Source of the DNA: Nemophila menziesii
Taxonomy: Eukaryota; Streptophyta; Magnoliopsida; Boraginales; Hydrophyllaceae
DNA: 64,000 nucleotides
NCBI GenBank assembly: GCA_029959085.1
Contig: JARWIR010000002.1
Location: 64,534,154 to 64,598,153, forward strand
Direction: 5' to 3'
In this document: piece after piece, positions 21,971 to 34,027 of the stretch
How the letters are laid out: each line of letters begins with the position of its first letter
Numbering within the stretch: the stretch's first letter is position 1
Translations under genes and position numbers: made by a program
The notes under the pieces: model-generated
What the model saw: the letters and a program-made list of their open reading frames with translations, nothing else
What the model was told of the DNA's origin: nothing
Databases searched by the model: none

Positions 21971-22600
21971 TGCGAGAGGTAACCCATCGAGATTAACGAC
22001 GTTAAACAAAAGCCATTTCAATTGTATATTAGTTTATTGATTTATGTTTTTCAATTCTTAGGGTATAATTATAAGTAATTATCGAGTCTTAGTGTATACT
22101 TTTAAAATAAATGAGAAAAGTAGTGTGTTAATGGTGCAGGAATTGAGTTTGGGGTGCTAAGGAACGAAAAAGAAAAAAAAACTGCAGCACTGGCCGGCTA
22201 GCCGGTCATATGACCGGTATGTCGGCGGAGGAAACACGAGCCCTCGGGTCTTGGACTCGGGTATTTTTCCGAGAGGAAGAAAAAAATTCAAAAGCCTGAC
22301 CGGTAAGTCGGTCGTCTTACCGGTATGCCGGCCAGAAGAAAAACACGAGCCCTCGGGTTTCATGACTCGGGTATTTTGATGAAGCAAGGTTTTTCGGGAA
22401 ACCATGCACCGGTATGCCGCTGATACCACCGGTATACCAGCACCCAAAAAAATGAGCCCTTGGGTTGTCGGTTCGGGTTTATTGCCGAGAACAACAAAAG
22501 GAAGATCTCCATCACCGGTAAGTCGGCGAATCTGCCGGTTTGCCGGTCCGCTGGCGGTTTATGAAGAGTTGTTACCGAATTCACTTCTTACCTTATCAAT
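21971..22600 (+). repeat. GC-rich inverted-repeat array, element B
   Basis: A PPT-like GAGTTTGGGG at 22145-22154 opens the region. The array runs 22185-22560 with CTGGCCGGCTAGCCGGTC, CCGGTATGCCGGCC, CACCGGTATGCC and ACCGGTAAGTCGG..CCGGTTTGCCGGTCC. Three to four units of ~110 bases each carry AAACACGAGCCCTCGGGT..GACTCGGGTATTTT. The same core family occurs in A (1480-1915). Confidence 0.75.
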
Positions 22601-23320
22601 AAGTAACCCTAGCCTGTCCAATACGAATTTTTCAGACCCTAACCTTATATATAGACCTTGAAGCTTGATTAAACCTCCACAACAAACACAACAACATCAA
22701 TAATCCTCTCCTCCTGCTTCCATAAACACATATTCTTCATCAAATTCATCACACCACACCACTAAAACAACTAAGAAAATTAAATCCGTCCTCTTATTCC
22801 ATTCCAAACACACATACAACACCAAAATCCTTTAAGAACATCAAGAAATCTTCTCCTTCAACCTTAAGCCTCTTAATCAAAGCTTCAATCCTATTTATAA
22901 AACCTTCCCCAATCGACTACATAATTATTTCCCATCTCAAATAACACCTTAATCCTTCATTCTAAATCCTCAAAACATCAAATTTCAAAACTCTTCTCTA
23001 GTTTTTTATTGTTTGAAGTTTTGAGTTTGAGGTTCATTGAGATGACGAAGATTGGGAGGTCAAGATTACCATGAAGAGGACGAAGAAGTTGGAGAACCTC
23101 TGAATACTTTTGGTGTTGAAAGACGTAGTTGAAAGAAGTAAATCTAGGAGGATAAACATGAAGAGGTGTTTCTAACCATATGAAAAGTCACAAAAGAGTT
23201 GGAGCATATGCAAAACATATTACGTGGAGTGAGCAATGTTCAACATTCCACCTACGCAACAAGAGAAGCTCAACCTATACGCAACCATGGAAACCAGCTT
23301 CGTGCTGGTTCAGATATGTT
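22601..23320 (+). pseudogene. ORF3 leader and deleted ORF3, element B
   Basis: CAGACCCTAACC then TATATATA (22646-22653) and ~390 bases of A/C-rich leader precede a short frame starting ATGACGAAGATTGGG at 23042. As in A, the central ORF3 domain is gone. The surviving C-terminal part (23199-23320) contains ..NHGNQLRAG, the end of the intact ORF3 of F being ..NTDNQPRAG. A PPT-like GAGTTTGAGG lies just before the ATG (23023-23032). Confidence 0.6.
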
Positions 23321-23376
23321 TTCCTATCCTTTTCTCATTTGTTTTATTAGTTTATTTGCCTTATTGAGTGTTTTTC

Positions 23377-23396
23377 GAGTCGTGGGTACACGACTC
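23377..23396 (+). promoter_or_regulatory. Conserved hairpin after ORF3, element B
   Basis: GAGTCGTG-GGTA-CACGACTC, a perfect 8-bp stem with a 4-base loop, followed within 7 bases by the PPT-like GAGTTTGGGG (23403-23412). The same pair is at 43166 (G) and 60100 (F), with near copies at 2647 (A), 11869 (C) and 6923 (J). Confidence 0.65.
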
Positions 23397-23708
23397 ACTT
23401 TTGAGTTTGGGGTGGGGTTCGTTGCCTCATCCCAATTTTTTGTGTTTTACATGCTTTCAATAAAATTAATTTAAGGGTTGCGCTGACTGTAGAGTATTTT
23501 AAATGCCCCCATCAAGCATTTTTTTTTATGAATTTATGATATAAAATAGTTGACTTTAGGAGTTAGTGTAAAACGCACTTTGATTGCATGCAAATATGAT
23601 GTAATTGATAGGAAGAATTAATGAACAATGCAAAAGAAGTAAACTTGTGCTTAAAGAAAATGAGTGGTTTGTAGTACGTGAGATCTGAATGAGTAGAGAA
23701 CCCACTTA

Positions 23709-24414
23709 AAGCATGACCAATGGGGTTTTTAAATGTTACATTTGAAGACCAAAAAATAAAGTTTAGTTTAAAAAGCAAGACCAGTGGCATTTGTAATGAC
23801 TTGTCAAATATAGAGATAGAGACTCTATTTCTATAAATTTTGTCAAATGTGACATTTTATTATGAAAATTAGAAGTTGCATAATATCATTTTAAAAAAAA
23901 TTACAATATTACTACATATATTTATATATACTAAAAAAATCAAATATAAATTTTTTTAACTATTCAATTTAATTTAAATATGAAAAAAAAATTATTATTC
24001 AAATTTAATTTTTATATTAAAATATTAATAAAAGAATAATATTAAATTCATGCATTAAAATAAACTAAAATAATATATAAGATTATCATATAGAAACTTA
24101 AAATTAAAAAATCAAATATATATATATATTAATCACTTCATTTTCAAATATGAATTTTTTTATTTATTTAAATTTAATTTTTATATTAAAATATTAATAA
24201 AATAATAATTATCATTCAAGTAAAAATTTATTTATATTGATTAATTTATTAATATACATTAAAATAATATATGTAATTATCATATAAAAACTTAAAGTTT
24301 AAATTACCATTGATGTTGACATCAATTTAAAGACCTAAATTTAACAACGGGTCTTTAAATTGAGTCTTTAAATTTAGATATAAAGACGTAAAGTAGAGAC
24401 CTATTGCTCATGCT
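23709..24414. mobile_element. MITE, probably PIF/Harbinger (Tourist) type
   Basis: A 706-bp AT-rich insertion found in B but absent at the same point in A (A reads CCCACTTAGGTATGAAC directly). It is flanked by TTA on both sides (23706-23708 and 24415-24417). The termini are imperfect inverted repeats: left AGCATGACCAATGGGG, right (reverse complement) AGCATGAGCAATAGGT. Inside, a ~180-base block is duplicated in direct orientation (about 23940-24110 and 24130-24300). No transposase ORF. The TTA duplication and the GAGCAT..CAATGG ends are typical of PIF/Harbinger MITEs. Confidence 0.75.
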
Positions 24415-24417
24415 CTT

Positions 24418-25490
24418 AGGTATGAACTAGAGGCAAGCTGTGTGAATAGGAAAATGATAGAGGCAGTTCTTTGTTAGCCCTTTGAATCCTTTTTGGTCTT
24501 CGATCCCTGAATTAATTATATCCGTCTTAGCCAAATTTTTAGTCTTTAAGCCTTTCTATTGTCGCCACATTATAAGACAATATTCCTTTAGTTTATTAGG
24601 CATTTCCATATGAACCGCACTTGAATCACGATCCTGAAACTTCCTGTCTTGAACTTGAGTTTGGGGTGGGGGTCCACCATTATGGTAATTTACATTGGGT
24701 TGGGATTTTTGAGCTTATCAATTGTGCTTTGTTCTATTTTGATGATGATTCACAATGATTATATTGTAACCCTTTGCCGGGGTAAGAGTAAATGAAAAAA
24801 AATATATGAAAAGTTATGAAAAGAAAATATTATAAGAAAAATAGCATGATATCTCAACATCAAAAGGAGAGTCATGACTATACAAAAAAAATTCATATGA
24901 AAAGGATATATATTTGGACCGGCAAAGAGGAAAATTTATGTGAACATCTTTAGTGCTTATTGGGTTAATCTGGGGACGCTAAATTAGCGCGTCAAATGGG
25001 TTACGTGAGAACATATTCTAGTGTAATCTCAAGCTCTTGGACAGTTTGTTGATGGTAAGAGGAGAGAGTCAAAATCTCACTTCAAATTTACCAAATATAC
25101 ATACAGTACTGTCCCTAAGCCTATATTCAAACCGTAAATACCTCGTGATTCCTAGATACATAGTGAGTTTGTAATTCAGATAATAGGGAGTATGCTAAGT
25201 GGAGCGTTCAAAGCAAGTAAGGATCGAGGAACACCCTATAGCCACCATCTTGAGATAAGTGACAAGCGTAACTTTATAGCATTGTGAAGTTAATTTTGGA
25301 TTGATATTATTTTGTGTTTGATTTTGCATGATATGTGTATGTGTATATTAATTCCTAGATCATATTGTATCAGATTTGTTTGAAGTTGTACTTTGGGAAT
25401 ATTTACAAGAATCCGCCCTCTGCGTTCACCTAAAAGGCCTTTGTTTTTATTTTACTTTGTCGGGACGACAAAGGTTTGAGTTTGGGGTCT
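24418..25490 (+). mobile_element. 3' non-coding region and PPT of element B
   Basis: Colinear with 2975-4061 of element A. Contains the purine motif GAGTTTGGGGTGGGGG (24657-24672) and the true polypurine tract TTTGAGTTTGGGGTCT (25475-25490). No gene seen. Confidence 0.75.
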
Positions 25491-27056
25491 TGATGTCTCC
25501 CTATTTTTTCTAAATATTAGCGCTTAGGAGACATCATTTTAGGTGAATATTTGACTGATTTGATAGACTTTTATGCTTATTTTGTTATATTGCACTTTCT
25601 TCCTTTGGAATTAGACTATTTGCATTTTTAGAGCTTTTGTGAGTTAATTTGTTTGTTTTAGTGCAAAGTTAGTAGGTTTATGAATTCATGAAGAAACCAC
25701 TACAAGGAGTAGAAGTAAGAATTAAAGTCTTAGATCGTGTGGAGGAGCTAAAGGAAAGAAAAGAATTTGCAAGAACTTAATTAAAGATGTTGCAGATCTG
25801 AAAGGCTGTTAAAGATTGATGTTTTTGGTCTACTTAGGAGCGGATTTAGCCTTGGACCGTGAAACATGGTTTGATATCCTATTGAGTTAGGAAGATTCTC
25901 CAAGTTGAATCAGCCCATTTGAAGTTGTTATGCAAAAGTTACCGCCGTTTTACTAAAGGCTGCACACCAGTTACGAGAATTATAAGAGAAGATGGGCTTG
26001 GGATTTTTATAATTTCAACTAATCCTCTTAACCTAAGCCCTAATCCGTTTTTACAAGTATAAATAGACCCTTTAGCCTCCTTTTTACACTCTTCAGAGAA
26101 TTACATCAGAGGCTTCATATTTTCAAGTCAGAGCAAGAAGACAGAGGAAAAACTAGAGTTAGAGGAATTCTGTTCTTCCAACAACAGCCAACCAAACCCT
26201 TAGGTTATCTATTTCTTTTTCTGTAATTGAATATGATGTCTTCTTTATATTTAATTTCAGTCTTTACTTTATTTATGAGCTAAACTTTCATATACTTGAG
26301 AATCGCAATAAAGGGATGAACCCTAATTAATTTATTCTATGTTTTGAATTTGGGATTGTTATTATTTAAATTGAATTGGGTCTTATATATTGGATATTAC
26401 TTTGTTCTTAATCACTATTTCTTTTCGGTACAACTAGAAATAGCTTTTATTATTTGGGCTATTCACTTTAATGGCGAAATGATCATCCGATAGGGGGGGT
26501 TTGAATACAGACTTAGGCAATACCTTTGTAATGTCCGTTATTGACCGACAGGCTTAACTAATTACATAGCCAAAGAGGTAAATTCATATCATCTGAAGAG
26601 GAATATTCGCCCATATAGGGGTTTATAGTACTTTAGGATAGCTCCTAGGTCCACTTGACAGGGGGCTAGGAGACATTAGAGTCCCGACTAATATTATGAT
26701 ACTAATTCTACCCTTAAACAAAGCATATGTTACGTTAATTAGGTGGATTCCTTGTGAGACTCATTTATCTCTCATCTTTGAAGTTAGTCCTTTTACTTCT
26801 TTATTTCTTTCTAGTTAAGTTACCTTTAGTCTTTATTTTATTGCATCTTAGTTATTAAGAAAAACCAAATAAAAATCATATTTTACTTTTTTGTCAAGCA
26901 ATTATTTCTACTATCTAATTAATAATAGAGTTGAACCTAATCCGTCCCTGAGAATGAAACCCGATTTATTGGATATTACTTGGACAACCATGCACTTGCG
27001 GTATTTTGGTTCCTTTTATTTATCGTATTAATTTTATAACACCCTAGGACCCACCA
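25491..27056 (+). mobile_element. 3' LTR of element B
   Basis: 1566 bp, TGATGTCTCC...ACCCACCA. A TATA-like GTATAAATAG lies near 26058. The right flank ATCAT (27057-27061) also occurs directly before the truncated 5' LTR (8643-8647), which may be the target duplication, though chance cannot be excluded for an AT-rich 5-mer. Confidence 0.88.
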
Positions 27057-27953
27057 ATCATGTATAAATCCCAAACATCAAAAGAACATCAAATAAATCA
27101 TTAAGGTTCATACGTAATTGCAACCTTAACCAATGAGGGTTTAGTTCATACTCAAATAATGAAAACTAATTAAAACTAATATTGGAATTATTTTTAAAAG
27201 CTAAAATAAAATAGGGTTAATTTTTGGAATGAGTGGATTCGGAGTCCCGATGAGGAAATATGGTGTTTTTTGCTGAAACACACTTCCTTCCTTCTCTTCT
27301 GCTCATTATCTACTTTTTCTCCTCTTAAAAAACATGTAAAATAAAGGTCTAATGAGTTTTTTATGGTTTTGTAGCAGATATATAACTTATATACCAACTA
27401 AAAACGTTTGGGGCCCCCATGTACTTGCTTAATTAGGTTAGATATGACCTAACCCGTTTTAAGTTAAACTGGACTGGTTCGAGCCACGTTGGAAGCAAGT
27501 AAAATAACTTTCTCGTATCAACTCCGAATTGACTTCCGTCACATCCCAAGAGACAATGACTTCAAACTCTTTCTGAATTTCAAAAGGAATTTAATCAAAA
27601 TCTCTAACCAAATTCCCGTGGTGACGGAAGCAATATGACATCAAGACTTTTCCAGTGAATGCTCCAACTTTCCAAAGTGACTTTAATCTCATCTTGCACC
27701 TTGACTTGGGGTTTGACTTGAATTTTTTACTTCTTCTCTTCATCTTTTAACCTTTCATCAACCATATACCTAAAAGGTACACACTTAACACACAAATAAA
27801 GTACAAAAACTCTATAAATAGTAATAAGTGCTTAAACTAGAGAGAAAAGTACAAGACGTCAAATAATATGGGGAAATACCCCACTTAGGCCCAATAAACT
27901 CCCAAAAATATGTCTCGTGAGTAGATTAAACAATCACAAAAAGAGATACATCA
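27057..27953 (-). mobile_element. Degenerate LTR fragment, minus strand
   Basis: The right end (ATCACAAAAAGAGATACATCA) resembles the LTR 5' terminus, and CATATACCTAAAAGGTACAC..TTAACACAC..AAAGTACAAAAACTCTA parallels 41600-41640 in the G LTR. The left part is cut by the B 3' LTR. No polypurine tract follows, so it is not a 3' LTR. An open frame at 27194-27397 inside it is not convincing. Confidence 0.5.
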
Positions 27954-28864
27954 ATCACCATCATAGTTGTGCTTGTTGACCACTCCTTGTTTCTATAACT
28001 GATTGTTTCAAAAATAACTGAGGAAACCAAGTTCAGCAACATGATCAATGAAAATGCCTCTAGATACTTGATTTGATTTCACTGTATTACTAGCCACAAT
28101 TCTATTTCCCAGACGTCTCACCATTAGTCATATTCCATGCCAGTGGATTTAGCTTAATTCACAACTTCTTCATGTGTTGTAGACATAGATAAAAGAAACC
28201 CCCAATTGTAATTTGCTCTCTAAGTGTTTTGGAAAGCTCGGTTTTTCCTGTTTACCTTGTGATTATTCTCAGCATTTTATTCTTTGACGCGAGCAACAAT
28301 ATAAATAATATGATTAGCTTGAGGAACTTCCACTTGCAAAACCTTATTTTTAAAAAGAATCAAGAAGATTTCTCCTAAAGATGATATAAGGGGGATCAAA
28401 AGGATTAATGGTAAACATCTATTTTTCCAATTGCAAAATCTTTATAGATTTATCAAGTTTATGAGGGTAATGCATTGTGTATCACCAACACCCTCATGAT
28501 GTGCTAAAAAAACCAAACTTAGAGCAAGTTAATGCAATATTTTCAATTTAGAATTGAATCAAAACCTCTCCTTTAATTTGATATATATATATATATATAT
28601 ATATGCCACACACTAGATGTTTATCTACTCAAAATGTTACCATATAACAAAGGATATTCTTATCTTTATCCGAGTTGATGTCAAGGTAGTCTACATCTTA
28701 CAGTGCATGAACATATTTACTTAATTTTTTTAGTTAAACAAGAGAATTCTGAATAAAAAGCTAAGCCTTCCACTTGTATCCATTCAGTTGGATATATGAA
28801 TTCTAACACATGAAAATGAACATTAACCATCCAAATTTCAAGGATAACATAAAAACTAATAATC
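27954..28864. other. Intergenic stretch without recognised genes
   Basis: AT-rich, no coding signal I can support. A (TA)n microsatellite lies at about 28580-28604. Confidence 0.5.
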
Positions 28865-28875
28865 AAATATTGTTG

Positions 28876-29080
28876 TTTAACCAGGTGAGCTAGCTCATCT
28901 GGCCAGGGCTCTGTCTCTCAAGTGAGAGGCAGGGTTTGAATCACGCAGGCGGCAGAAAGTTATTAAAGTTTGGAAAATTCTCTCAAGTGAGAGGTACATG
29001 GTTCGAGTCTCGCAGGTGGAAGAAAGTTATTATGTTTGGAAAGTTTCCAAGGTCCGAAACCCTCGTCATCAAAAAAAAAA
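28876..29080 (+). mobile_element. tRNA-derived SINE with internal duplication
   Basis: Starts near AGGTGAGCTAGCTCATCTGG (box A-like) and has two box B-like sites, GGTTTGAATC and GGTTCGAGTC. It ends in a run of A and is flanked by the 11-bp duplication AAATATTGTTG (28865-28875 and 29081-29091). A ~67-base block beginning CTCTCAAGTGAGAGG and ending TTTGGAAA is present twice in tandem. The related copy at 48497 has it once. Box A and box B would recruit RNA polymerase III. Confidence 0.8.
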
Positions 29081-29091
29081 AAATATTGTTG

Positions 29092-30900
29092 ATTATTCAA
29101 TGCATGTATAAAATCCTCTTCACTTTCAAAAACCATTCTGAAGTAATTAGGAAGCGCTTCACAAAAACCACAATTTTGAAATCCCCAACTTTCATGAATC
29201 ATTCTTTGAACAAGTTTTATGTTGAGATTTTGGTAAGTAATGACATTTCCAATCATTAACCAGTTTCCACTATCTAATGTCAATTTTCCAACCTTTACAC
29301 TAATGTCAAGAACGTCAAGTTTCTCGCTATTGAACTTATAAATCTTGGCTATATAAAATGAGTGTTTGTGTACTGATGAAATGGATTGTTAATATGTTCT
29401 TGTTAAGGGACGAAGTGTTAAGATTTCCTAAGGTTACACATTAATATATAAACAAGAGTTAAGTATCAATTATAATAAAAGGTTTCCATTGTCTTTGAAT
29501 TTTTTTTGCTCTTCTTGGAATAGTAAACAATTTCTTGAGCTATGCAAAATTATCTGAGAGCTAAAGGGTTTTTGTAAAGAAATCATGCCAAAACTAGAAA
29601 AAAACACAAATCTCAAGTACCCAACCCTTGTCAACCACGTGAAACCTCCACATATCTGGTGAAATCCCCATGTATGAAGCACATTAAACAATAATGCACA
29701 AGCCAATAGTATTACAAGAGATCAGCAACATACACATATGAGACAAAAATAGTATAATAAGAATGTCTGCCCAACAAATTAGCTATATCCAAAATATTTT
29801 GGTCACCCAAAGCGGCCAAAATAAACTTTTATGATGAAATATGCATATAATTACTCAAAAACAAAGTAGGATAAGTATTAAACCACATATAATCAAAGGG
29901 CTAAAATCCACCCTAAGTGTCACAACACCATAGCCCATCAAACATGCATGTGCTAACGAAAGCGGTACAACATAACGAAACAATTAAACAAATAAAACCC
30001 TAGTTTGCAACATCATAACTTACGAAAGACAAAGTAATCCATGAATCAATATCCATCTTCTCCCTAAAACCAGTCAAATTGTCCATAAAAATACTTTTTT
30101 CTGGGATATGCCCCCCACCAATTTAGAGAAGAATACAAATCAACACTAAAACCAAGAGGATAATTAGGTACAAAAAGGGTAGGAATCACTCAGAGAACTC
30201 CATAAAAATTGATGGGAAACTCCATATCATGTTGATTAACCTCCCAAACAAGCTCCATGGAATGATCTTCAACAACAATCTGAGTTATATATGTAGAATC
30301 CTGAATGTGACGAACCCTAATATATTTTCTGAACCCTAAAACTTCTGGGTCTCTGTCGGTAGACGATATTTTCTCTCTGTAATCAATTTTGAAAAACCAA
30401 GTACGGATACCAAAATAAAATTTTATTGGAAGCAAGAGAAAAAAGTAGATCTCTAAAAAATCCTGCTTTAAAAGAGTAAAAACAAAATGTAAAAAATTTA
30501 AAAGGACTGAAAAACTATAAAATGAATTGAAATTTAAGAAAACAAGTAATTTGTATCCAAATTTGTCAGAAATGATAGAAAAGGGAAAACGTGTGAGATG
30601 AAAAATAAAAAAGGAAAAGTATCGATATAACGTGTCTAGATTCGTTCTAGAACGGCGTAGATGGTTATTGTTTTGAGATTTTCTTTTTTAAAAATAGTTA
30701 TATAATAAATAGATAAAATTGTACTTATCTTTTTTAGTTCTTATTGTTTTTGCTAATAAAAAATTCTATTTTATTGTAAAAGATAATAAATATTAATCTA
30801 TAAGTTAAAAGAAAACTACTGATTTTCTTTTGACTTTACTTTGAATTTTTGTTTGAGGTAACGCTTTAAAGATCCGTAAAAAGTTCCAAAAACGATAAAA
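29092..30900. other. Intergenic stretch upstream of the LPA1-like gene
   Basis: No gene I can name. One minus-strand open frame (30190-30435, 81 codons) has a protein-like composition but no start context, partner exon or motif that I recognise. The 200 bases before the LPA1-like gene are AT-rich. Confidence 0.4.
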
Positions 30901-31108
30901 GGGTAATATAGTGAATCAAGAGAGAGTCCTAGATATAAAAGAGGACTCGTGGAAGCCAAATTGTATTGATGCGTGGAATAAGCAGTCGCAGGTGGCAAAC
31001 CCAATTGACTACAAACCAACGACAACGAGAGTATGTGAGATCGTCTTTTCTCTTCTTCACCTCTTCTCTTCTTTCTTCTCTTCTTCTTCCAGCTTATCAT
31101 CTCTATTT

Positions 31109-31297
31109 AAACGCACCGTTATCGGTGCATACTAAACACATCAGATCCTCGTTTATACTTTTAAGGTTTGTTCGATTCTCTCTCTGCATTATTCGTTTAA
31201 TGAAAAATAATTCTTCGTTAATTTTTTTTTTCTATATTTGCATGTGGTTTTGTTGTTTCTTTTATGTGATATTATATATGTATATATGTGTATATAG
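31109..31297 (+). promoter_or_regulatory. Promoter, 5' UTR and 5' UTR intron of the LPA1-like gene
   Basis: TATTTAAA at about 31111-31118 is a plausible TATA box, preceded by a long CT-rich tract (31040-31095). Transcription probably starts near 31140. A likely 5' UTR intron runs from the donor AAG|GTTTG at 31166 to the acceptor TATATAG at 31297, three bases before the start codon. Boundaries are inferred from splice consensus only. Confidence 0.5.
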
Positions 31298-31299
31298 GA

Positions 31300-34027
31300 A
31301 TGACGTCCGAGATTGTGAAGCTGTTGTATGTAGTGGTGAAAGACGACGATGAGGTGGAGAAGGAAAAGGATTCGTTTCGGTATACGCGTTCGGTGCTGCA
31401 GAGCACGCTTCAGCTCATGGGATGCAAACCTAGACACGCCTTTAAGGTTATTAAAAAAATTCCTATATATTTATTTGTCATTACGGTTATACATGCATGT
31501 ATTAATATTGTTAATTGTCTGTATCATTGCTTACCTATTTTATTTGATTTTATGATTTTTTTTTTCTTCTTTGAGTATTCTCTTAATCTCTTTTATTCAA
31601 GTGATGAATCATGTGTGCACCATCATCTTTCCTTCAATGGAATTTAGTTTTGTTTGAAGCTTGTAAAGTTTAATACCAAACTCTGACTCACTAAGTATGG
31701 TCGAAATTAATGTAGTCTGTAAAATAGAATTATTTCATTTAATTTGTTGTAGATTGTATCACTTCCCTTCTTGTCAATCCTCTTTTGTTTTGTAATATTC
31801 ATATATTAAGTTTGATTATTTTGATCAGATTTCCAAAAGAGTATTTAGAAAGATACGAAGTGAGTGCTCAGGAGATGGTTCTTCTCCAGATAGAAGAGAA
31901 ATATCAGGTCATGCTTCGAAAGTGCATCCTCTGAAAGATGATGAAGTTTATACAAACGATAAGCCAGATGGAGTGGAGGATGATACAATTGATGGAGTGG
32001 AGGATGATACAATTGATACTGAAAGTCAACCTTTTGAATTGTACAAAAGACGCACAACAGTAGTTGTTATAAGAACAACTTTTCTAGATGTTGTCTGTAA
32101 TGCTCTAACTGAATATAAGTACGTAGGTCCCAATCAAAGGGCCGATTTGATTTTAGCTTGCAGGTAAAAAAAAATCTTATATTTCATTAATTATTTAGTT
32201 AGATTATGTATTTGTTTCTAAGTATTATTATTATTCGCATCTTCAGACTCCGAGAAAGAAAGGAATCTGTTACGGTGCTACTATGTGGTACTAGTGGGTG
32301 TGGCAAATCAACTCTATCAGCTTTGTTGGTATATCATATCAATAATTACTTTATTATCTTTGTTGCTTATTTTAAGGAATCTAATTTTGAGGTAATGAAA
32401 TGATTTGATAGGCCAGTAGATTGGGGATAACAACTGTGATATCAACGGACTCGATTAGGCATATGATGAGAAGTTTTGTTGATGAAAAGGAAAACCCTTT
32501 ACTTTGGGCTTCAACTTACCATGCTGGTGAATATTTGGATCCAGTAGCTGTTGCAGAATCAAAAGACAAAAGGAAGGCAAAGAAATTGGATTTGAACGAA
32601 GAAAAACCCGATGCTGAATTGGTTAGTTCGAAACAAATGGCAGTTGAAGGATATAAAGCACAAAGTGAAATGGTCATTGATAGTCTTGACCGACTTATCA
32701 CTGCTTGGGAGGATCGCAAGGAATCTGTAGTGGTTGAAGGTGTTCACTTAAGTCTCAATTTCGTGGTAAGAATACAATCCGTCTATTGTATATTTTTTAT
32801 TAGTCGGTTAGTTTTTTTATCGGAATTAATTGAGATCTTTGTAGATGGGGCTAATGAAGAAACATCCTTCGATCATACCTTTCATGATTTACATCTCGAA
32901 CGAGGAGAAACACTTGGAACGTTTTGCAGTTCGTGCAAAGTACATGACGCTCGATCCGGCTAAAAACAAGTACGTGAAATACATACGAAATATTAGAACT
33001 ATACAAGAATACCTCTGCAAAAGAGCGGATAAACATTTAGTCCCGAAGATAAATAACACAAACGTAGATAGAAGTGTAGCAGCCATTCATGCAACAGTTT
33101 TCAGTTGCCTAAGAAGGCGTGAAGCGAGAGACCAACTTTACGATCCAAACACCAATACAGCTTTTGTTGTGGACGAGGAGTATAGGAATCAATGTGCTTC
33201 TAATTCTTTAAGCTCTAAAGGGATGCTTCAATTGCTCAAACGTAAAGGTTCATCTAGGCGTGTAATGGCACTTCTTAACAACGATGGATCTGTAGCTAAG
33301 GCTTGGCCTGTTGATTCAATGGATTTAAACGGAAACACTTTTTTGAATTCTGTTCGATTTGATCAGGCTGAACCGGTGAATCTACATTTTGGTCATTTCG
33401 GGATTCGAGGTTGGTTGAATGATACTGGTGGAACAAGTCATGCAAGTAGTGTGGACGAGTCTCGAGAAATGACTGATAATAGTAGCCGACAATATTCTTC
33501 TAGCTGTAGCTCCCCAAGGATTTCCGAGGGCCATGCTAAGGAGGTATTTGATTTGATTTCTGTTTTATGAAGGGAACGTCGAATTTATTTTAACTTTTTT
33601 CAGCTCAAGGAGGACAATTCCGTGCATGGTAGTGATGAAGAGGTTGATGACCAACCAGACGTGGAAACGGATGAGGATTTTAGCGATGATGAGCGAAAAC
33701 AGAATCACGAAGAGGTATGAATGAATATATTAGATCATTTTAACTTAGTTACTGACGAAATGTTTATCAATTATTTTTGCATAGATGGAAGGCTCGGTGG
33801 ACGAAGAGTCTTCGAAATCGGACGAGGAGTACGAGGATCTTGCGATTCAAGATAATGAAAATAACGGTGACGATGAAGATGAAGATGAAGTAAAGTACAA
33901 TATGTTATATGATCAACTTAACAACAACTCTAATGAAGATAAGAAGATAAATAATGATTGGTTAGAGAAAACACGATTTCACCACGATTCATCTTACCAT
34001 TTTAAGAGAAGAGTGGGTTTAGTATAG
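31300..34027 (+). CDS. LPA1-like P-loop NTPase (2-phosphoglycerate kinase family)
   Basis: Seven coding exons, all with GT-AG introns: 31300-31446, 31829-32163, 32247-32328, 32412-32765, 32845-33543, 33604-33714 and 33785-34027. Together they give 1971 bases, 656 residues, in frame. The N-terminal block ([19 protein letters not shown]) and the acidic Ser-rich C-terminus ([20 protein letters not shown]) match plant LPA1 homologues. The P-loop is GTSGCGKST in exon 3; [25 protein letters not shown] and VVVEGVHL follow in exon 4. LPA1 is linked to phytic acid synthesis in cereals; the exact reaction is not settled. It is somewhat shorter than Arabidopsis homologues as I recall them, the loss being after the [10 protein letters not shown] block. 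It appears intact and is the only host gene I recognise here. Confidence 0.88.

Noticed and set aside
23709..24414. A matrix attachment or promoter region because of extreme AT content
   Set aside because: Absent from the matching place in element A, and bounded by inverted ends and TTA duplications, so a MITE.
28876..29080. A tRNA gene (box A and box B present)
   Set aside because: It cannot fold into a full cloverleaf, has a duplicated block, an A-tail and a target duplication; it is a SINE.
30190..30435. Minus-strand 81-codon ORF with protein-like composition
   Set aside because: No recognisable motif, no partner exon, and it lies alone in AT-rich DNA; could be a gene fragment but cannot be supported.
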